DNA from: Larix kaempferi
Taxonomy: Eukaryota; Streptophyta; Pinopsida; Pinales; Pinaceae
Reading direction: 5' to 3'
Length of the DNA: 64,000 nt
Assembly (NCBI GenBank): GCA_027924585.1
Contig: BSBM01000036.1
Span: forward strand, 6,007,001 to 6,071,000
Part shown: positions 59,574 to 64,000 of the stretch, one piece after another
Layout: each line of letters opens with the position of its first letter
Position numbering within the stretch: the stretch's first letter is position 1
Program-made: the position numbers and the translations under genes
The notes under the pieces: model-generated
The model's database searches: none
What the model was told of the DNA's origin: nothing
The model's input: only the letters and a program-made list of their open reading frames with translations

Positions 59574-59978
59574 TGTTAGGAACCCATGCCAACCCTTCTA
59601 TTTACTTTGTTAGTATATTGTTGTTGGACGCATATGCTTTGTAAGTCGTCCCGTAGTATTTTTTGATCCATAGTTTGTATTATTGTTGTTGGATGCATAT
59701 GCTTTGTAAGTCATCTCGTAGTAATTGTTGATCCATATTTTGTATTGGCCCATGATTTGTATTGACACATGGTATTGACCCATGGTATTGGCGCCTAGAC
59801 TTAGTATATAAGTTTGTGTTGAGACCAATGAAGGTACCGTGAAGTTATTTGTATTGAGCTTGGTCAAAGGAGGTTGCCCCCTCGAAGTGGCCCGCGATCA
59901 ATATAAAAGTGATTCTAAGTTCTGTTATTTCTGCTATTTCGTGTGTTTTCATTAATTAATTATTACAGGTTCTTCACA
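59574..59978 (+). repeat. E 3' LTR
   Basis: Same length as 55554-55958 with about 18 differences by eye. Confidence 0.9.
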
Positions 59979-60332
59979 CCAATATTGATGGAATGTTCCC
60001 TTTTCTTCATTATTGATCTGCAAATTAAGACCTTGACTATGAAAAGATAGCTACCCTGCCTTTACGAAAACCTTTATTGTTAAATTATATTTGTTCACCT
60101 ACATAGTGCGATTTTTAACTCCATTTCCCAATGTTATTTATATGTTTCAGCCTTTCATAAATTTCAAAATACAATCTTTGTCAAACATCTTTAGCCATTT
60201 TATATATTTTTGAGAGAGCCCTCTCTGGTAGGAAAAATGGCTAATTTTCCTCCTAAAGACTGGTTTGAAATAGTTACCTTAGGGTTATTCTTTCTGCAAC
60301 CAAGGGGGTAAATTCTGAGTGATAACAACTAG

Positions 60333-60667
60333 GAGTGCATAGATAATATTTCATTGGATTCTGTCTGATTTCTTTCCATTCCTGGTTTAGAAGGTTCTTT
60401 CCTGATTTAGACAACTTTATCATGTTTTTTCTACTTTCTAGTGGATAAGGTAAAGCTAATTGACTTAGAAACTCTTGCCATTTGACCAATTCGACCTCCA
60501 CATCATTTATTCTCTCCTAAAGCCATCATTATATTCCATTTACCTCACTCATGAGTTTCCATACCATATTTAGCAAATTCGTGAGCCTTTAGACATATTT
60601 GGAAACAGCTTTTGCAACCTAGGGGGTTTTTTACCTTTAGTAAACATTTTCTTTTCGTCATTTTCAA
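60333..60667 (+). other. Element X interior or 3' LTR start, boundary unclear
   Basis: No gene is seen. The left end of X's 3' LTR must lie here or just to the right, but the matching part of the 5' LTR is outside the window, so the boundary cannot be set. Confidence 0.4.
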
Positions 60668-60850
60668 CTTGCCTCTAAGGCATTCAATTTTCTCCATGGA
60701 ATATGTATTATATATTGTAAACATATTGATGAATAAGATACAGAGAGTTTTCCACAAATTATCTTCTTTATTATTCTTCTCTCATTCTCAAAAATATTCC
60801 ATGTGAAGTTGTCTTATTGAATCTAGATCTAAGCCATTGAAAATCTTACA
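60668..60850 (+). repeat. Element X 3' LTR, part verifiable against the 5' LTR
   Basis: Matches 1-43 joined to 50436-50580. It ends AAATCTTACA; the 5' copy ends AAATCTCACA before its primer site. Confidence 0.8.
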
Positions 60851-61635
60851 GGAAGTGCTTTATGGCTCAGCGGATCCTGATTGACCGAATGACAATGATA
60901 GGTGGCCCTGGTAAATTGTCGAGCGAACCTGATACTATGTGACCCAATCAAGTCTTACGGTGGAAGACCATGTTGTTGTGTTTCTTAGTTGTTATGTTGC
61001 TTATAGTAAGTAGTGTGTGCAAGCGAGGATCAATGCCATATATAAATACGACAACGAACAACAATATGAATTGGCCCGGCGAATAAAGGATAGGTAGATG
61101 ATAGCATGAAAAGACATGTGGTACTTTGAGGACAGGATAGGACATGTGTTATTTTTTTATTTTTTGTTTTATAAATTATTTTTATTTATTTTAAATTTCT
61201 AAAAATAAATATCACTCCTACATGTATTTATGTCCCATCAGAGTGGTACTAAACCAATCAGAAAATAAAAATATTGTATTTCAAAAATTGTTAATTTATT
61301 TTGTTTTTTCAAAATATTATGTTTAATATTAAAATTACATAAAACATTATACAAAAATTTATTTCAAAAAATCAAGTCAATACAATTTGACTTTCTATCG
61401 AAAAGTATATCACTGCCTTGCAAGGAATAATAAGAAATGTGTCAAATCAATTTATATATTCTCAACCTAAAATGTAAAAAATAACCAGCGTAGATCCATC
61501 TTAAGCCCGGATCTATCAATCACCGAGAGGGATCCAATTTCTTGAGGTGTATTTTTTTTAATTTATAGATCCGTGTTTAAGTTTTAAGTTTTTATTTTAT
61601 AAACAAACATCAATTTTTTTATTACTTTTCACTTT
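60851..61635. other. AT-rich sequence flanking X
   Basis: About 0.8 kb with no supported gene. From 61140 on it is very AT-rich. It is the older sequence into which X inserted. Confidence 0.4.
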
Positions 61636-62043
61636 AACATTTTATTACTTTCGAAAATGTTACATGCGTTACAAGATCTCCCTCATATTATTACCTTTTA
61701 CATTTTATTACTTTCAAAAATGTTACATGTTATATGTGTTACAAGATCTCCCTCATATTATTACCTTTTACATTTTATTACTTTAGAAAACGTTACATGT
61801 TACATGTGTTACAAGATCTCCCTCATATTATTACTTTTTACATTTTATTACTTTCCAAAACGTTACGTTACATGCTACATCCGTTACAAGATCTCCCCCA
61901 TACTATTACTTTTTACATTTTATTATGTTTGACAAATGTTACATGTGACATCCGCACGATCTCCCTCATAGTATTACTTTTTACATTTTATTATGTTCGA
62001 CAAACGTTACATGTGACATCCGTTACAAGATCTCCCCCATACT
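61636..62043 (+). repeat. Tandem repeat array, six units of about 65-75 bp
   Basis: Each unit has CATTTTATTA, then AA.GTTACATG, then GTTACAAGATCTCCC and CATA.TATTAC. Units 2-4 are slightly longer through an extra TTACATG word. It is a minisatellite; frames through it are artefacts. Confidence 0.85.
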
Positions 62044-62200
62044 GGGCTGTAAAGCACCTCTCGACGCAATAATGATTTAATATATTTGATTTAAATAGTA
62101 AAAAATAATAATAAATTAATAAAAAGTATATCAAATCAATTCATATATTCAAATTACTAATAATAAGTATGTCAAATCAATTCATATATTCTCAACCTCA
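62044..62200. other. Short spacer with a degenerate direct repeat
   Basis: The phrase TCAAATCAATTCATATATTC occurs twice (about 62133 and 62173) and in variant form near 61443. No gene is seen. Confidence 0.4.
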
Positions 62201-63178
62201 TGTTAAATTTCCATGACAAAAACATCATTTTTTGATAGTGACATTTTGTCAAACACTTAGCATTAAAACTTGATTTAATGCTCAACTGAGTTATTGTTTG
62301 CTAAGCTACTGTAAGCAAAAATTCTGATAACTGGAACACAAATACACATTCATGCTACTGATAGAATCTAGCTGAAAACACAGATACCTATAAGAACACA
62401 AAAATTTTAGGGCCAATGCCCAGGGAAAAACCCTCACCTCTGTGAGGTAAAACCCGGAGAGATTTTTATAGAGAGAGAAAGCATAATTTACAGAGAGATA
62501 CTTTGCTGGACAAAACTGAGAAAAATCACTTGAGAAACTGAATAGCAAATAACAGAAATTTGTACCAGCTGTATGGCCTCTTTACTTCAGCAAATACTTT
62601 GGAAAACGTACCAAGAACAACTGCCTCGATTACTGTGCATTCAAACTCAGTCAGAGATTAAATGCATCGAATGCTGTGCTGTTGTACGGCCTACTGCAAT
62701 AAAGACAGTGTACGGCTTGTTGTACCTTCACTGTACAGCCCTGCTGCTGTACTTCTTCTCCTCGATTTATGTGCTATTACTTCTGCCTCAATTTCTGCGC
62801 CCCTTCAAATCTGATCTCTCTCTTTCTCTGCTCTCTCTCCCACGTGACTGAAAATCTCTCACTCTCCTCTAGATGTCCTTCTCTAGATTCGATATCTGCT
62901 CCTTTCTCAAAGCTTCATTAAATAAGTGAAACTTCACTTTGAAACCCTAACCCTAACTCACTTTTGAATGGTCAAGATTAGATTAGATCTAAGGGTCATT
63001 ATTAAATACTCATTAAATATCCTTTTTGCTCATTTAATGATATTTATTACATTTCACTTTATAATATAAAGTCACTTTTTATAAAATAAAGTTGACTTAG
63101 GAAAAACAAGTACAAAGATGTGTCCCCACCGGACACTACCAAAATGGTGAAGGACCTACTGAGTTACATAAACTAACA
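62201..63178 (-). repeat. Element F 3' LTR
   Basis: In minus orientation TGTTAGTTTATG...AATTTAACA, 978 bp. It has a minus-strand TATAAAAA at 62463-62470 and is preceded by the polypurine tract. Only one LTR is in the window, so the outer end (62201) is inferred from the TG...CA rule. Confidence 0.65.
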
Positions 63179-63190
63179 CTCCCTCTTAAC
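63179..63190 (-). promoter_or_regulatory. Element F polypurine tract
   Basis: Minus-strand GTTAAGAGGGAG, identical to the tract in N1 and N2. Confidence 0.75.
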
Positions 63191-63269
63191 GAGGAAGGTC
63201 CTCCAAAAAAAAACAAAATCTAAGTCACTGTCCTTTTTCATCTGCTAGAGCTCCCTCTTGCTCCTGAAT

Positions 63270-64000
63270 CTAGATCTGTGATCGGTAGACCACTCTGAAT
63301 GCTTCGTAAGAATCTGCATCTTCCTCAGCATTCCCCTGCTCAAAAACCTCATAATGACTGAGTCTCCTGCCAGTACTCAATAGAGAACTACTGTTCTCTG
63401 GAAACTGAATAATTGGCGCCACTACAGTTCCCCCTTTTGATCTGGAATCTGAAATCCATCCAGATGTCTGATATACATTAGGTCCTTTTAATGTATATAA
63501 ACCTTCCTTCTGACAACCAAGCAGAATGGTGCCATCCTCATTTCCGACTAGAGTCAGGAACACATGCTCCCTCATGAAGAGTATTCCGAACCCCATGTTC
63601 TCCACAGCTGATACTGAGATTAAACTGATCCTCAGTTCCGGTACATACAAAACCCCATGAAGGACTAGGGTTTCGCCATCAAACAAACTGAATCGGACTG
63701 AACCGATTCCCCTTACTGCTCTAACTGAGTCACCCTGTTGAACGAAGTGTCCTGGACCCACCTCTGTCACACTAAAGAACTTACTCAATGTGTCTTTCAT
63801 ATGTCTTGTCGCTCCACTGTCAATGATCCATTCATGACTCAGAATCTTTCTGCAGCTCCCAACACTGGATGCTATAGAAACAAGTGCAAAGTCCTCATCA
63901 AATGTCTTTGCAAAATCGGCTACAGCAGCCTGAGCTGAAGATTCTGGTACTGAGGCCTTCTTCTTTTTCTTCTTAGTGTTTGGACACTGAGATGCATAAT
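63270..64000 (-). CDS. gag-pro: Element F Copia gag C-terminus and protease (partial)
   Basis: The frame is open from the window edge to a stop at 63270. At the edge is the end of a zinc knuckle (YASQCPN), followed by a Lys-run (KKKKKK), the protease with WIIDSGATRHM and VLYVPELRISLISVSAVE, and the region before integrase (LLGCQKEGLYTLKGP). After about 60 further residues that I do not recognise, it stops 80 nt before the polypurine tract. There is no room for integrase or reverse transcriptase, so this copy is a gag-protease-only or internally deleted element. Confidence 0.8.
   Translation of the reverse strand, partial: YASQCPNTKKKKKKASVPESSAQAAVADFAKTFDEDFALVSIASSVGSCRKILSHEWIIDSGATRHMKDTLSKFFSVTEVGPGHFVQQGDSVRAVRGIGSVRFSLFDGETLVLHGVLYVPELRISLISVSAVENMGFGILFMREHVFLTLVGNEDGTILLGCQKEGLYTLKGPNVYQTSGWISDSRSKGGTVVAPIIQFPENSSSLLSTGRRLSHYEVFEQGNAEEDADSYEAFRVVYRSQI

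Larger units (their letters stand above)
55554..59978 (+). mobile_element. E: deleted chromovirus-like Ty3/Gypsy element
   Basis: Exact target duplication CCAAT (55549-55553 and 59979-59983) and two 405-bp LTRs. The element is only 4.4 kb: gag and protease are recognisable, the reverse transcriptase is missing, and RNase H and integrase survive as fragments. The LTRs differ by about 4-5% by eye. Confidence 0.92.
50649..60327 (+). repeat. D: solo giant LTR related to element C, split by E
   Basis: The start TGTTGGCACC and the end GAGTGATAACA correspond to the ends of the C LTR (its last 150 nt match 19395-19541 well). Flanking 5-mers ACCAG (50644-50648) and ACTAG (60328-60332) fit a target duplication with one mutation. 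Without E it is about 5.25 kb. No interior or second LTR accompanies it, so it is a solo LTR formed by recombination between the LTRs of an ancient element. It carries the same gene and promoter layout as C. Confidence 0.82.

Noticed and set aside
61657-62072. Frames with repeated Tyr/Leu/Phe-rich units
   Set aside because: Products of the 61636-62043 minisatellite.
62940-62960. Telomere-like CCCTAACCCTAA
   Set aside because: Only two units and inside the F LTR; far too short for telomeric sequence.

Overview
The window is plant nuclear DNA made almost entirely of nested LTR retrotransposons; I found no ordinary host gene and no RNA gene. Element size, nesting depth, Tat-like Ty3/Gypsy elements and a large coiled-coil LTR protein that I recall (unverified) from conifer gene sets suggest a gymnosperm, probably a conifer. 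The identification of the organism is an inference.

Layout, outermost to innermost. A small Copia-type element X has its 5' LTR split between 1-43 and 50441-50580, and its 3' LTR ends at 60850. Into that 5' LTR went element A (44-50435, minus strand, 2.14-kb LTRs, TSD TATTA). Into A's short interior went Gypsy element B (3877-41240, plus, about 0.92-kb LTRs). Into B's gag went Gypsy element C (7515-30865, plus, TSD GCACC), whose LTRs are about 5 kb each. Into C's 5' LTR went a non-autonomous Copia element N1 (9550-16528, minus). A sister copy N2 (41606-48577, plus, TSD GTATA) sits in A's right LTR. Inside X's interior lies a diverged solo LTR of the C type, D (50649-60327), itself split by a deleted chromovirus-like Gypsy element E (55554-59978, TSD CCAAT). 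To the right of X are a 6-unit tandem array (61636-62043) and the 3' end of a minus-strand Copia element F (62201-64000 and beyond).

The most interesting system is C/D. Each giant LTR carries its own long reading frame of about 1,060 codons: a conserved N-terminal region followed by a long coiled coil. It is bracketed by two TATA boxes, one about 180 nt before its ATG and one about 180-200 nt after its stop and near the usual LTR transcription start. The same layout is kept in the much diverged solo LTR D. The central part of C is a nearly intact gag-pol polyprotein with an archaeal-type RNase H placed before the reverse transcriptase, while the usual Gypsy RNase H has lost its catalytic Asp. 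Element B solves the same problem differently: its extra RNase H follows the integrase, and it also carries an antisense accessory reading frame with a clean GT-AG intron.

LTR pairs give relative ages by eye: N1 about one difference in 650 nt (very young), C about 2-3%, E about 4-5%, N2 about 6%, and B and A older. N1 is both young and catalytically dead, so it was probably moved by enzymes supplied in trans. All divergence figures are hand counts and should be recomputed.
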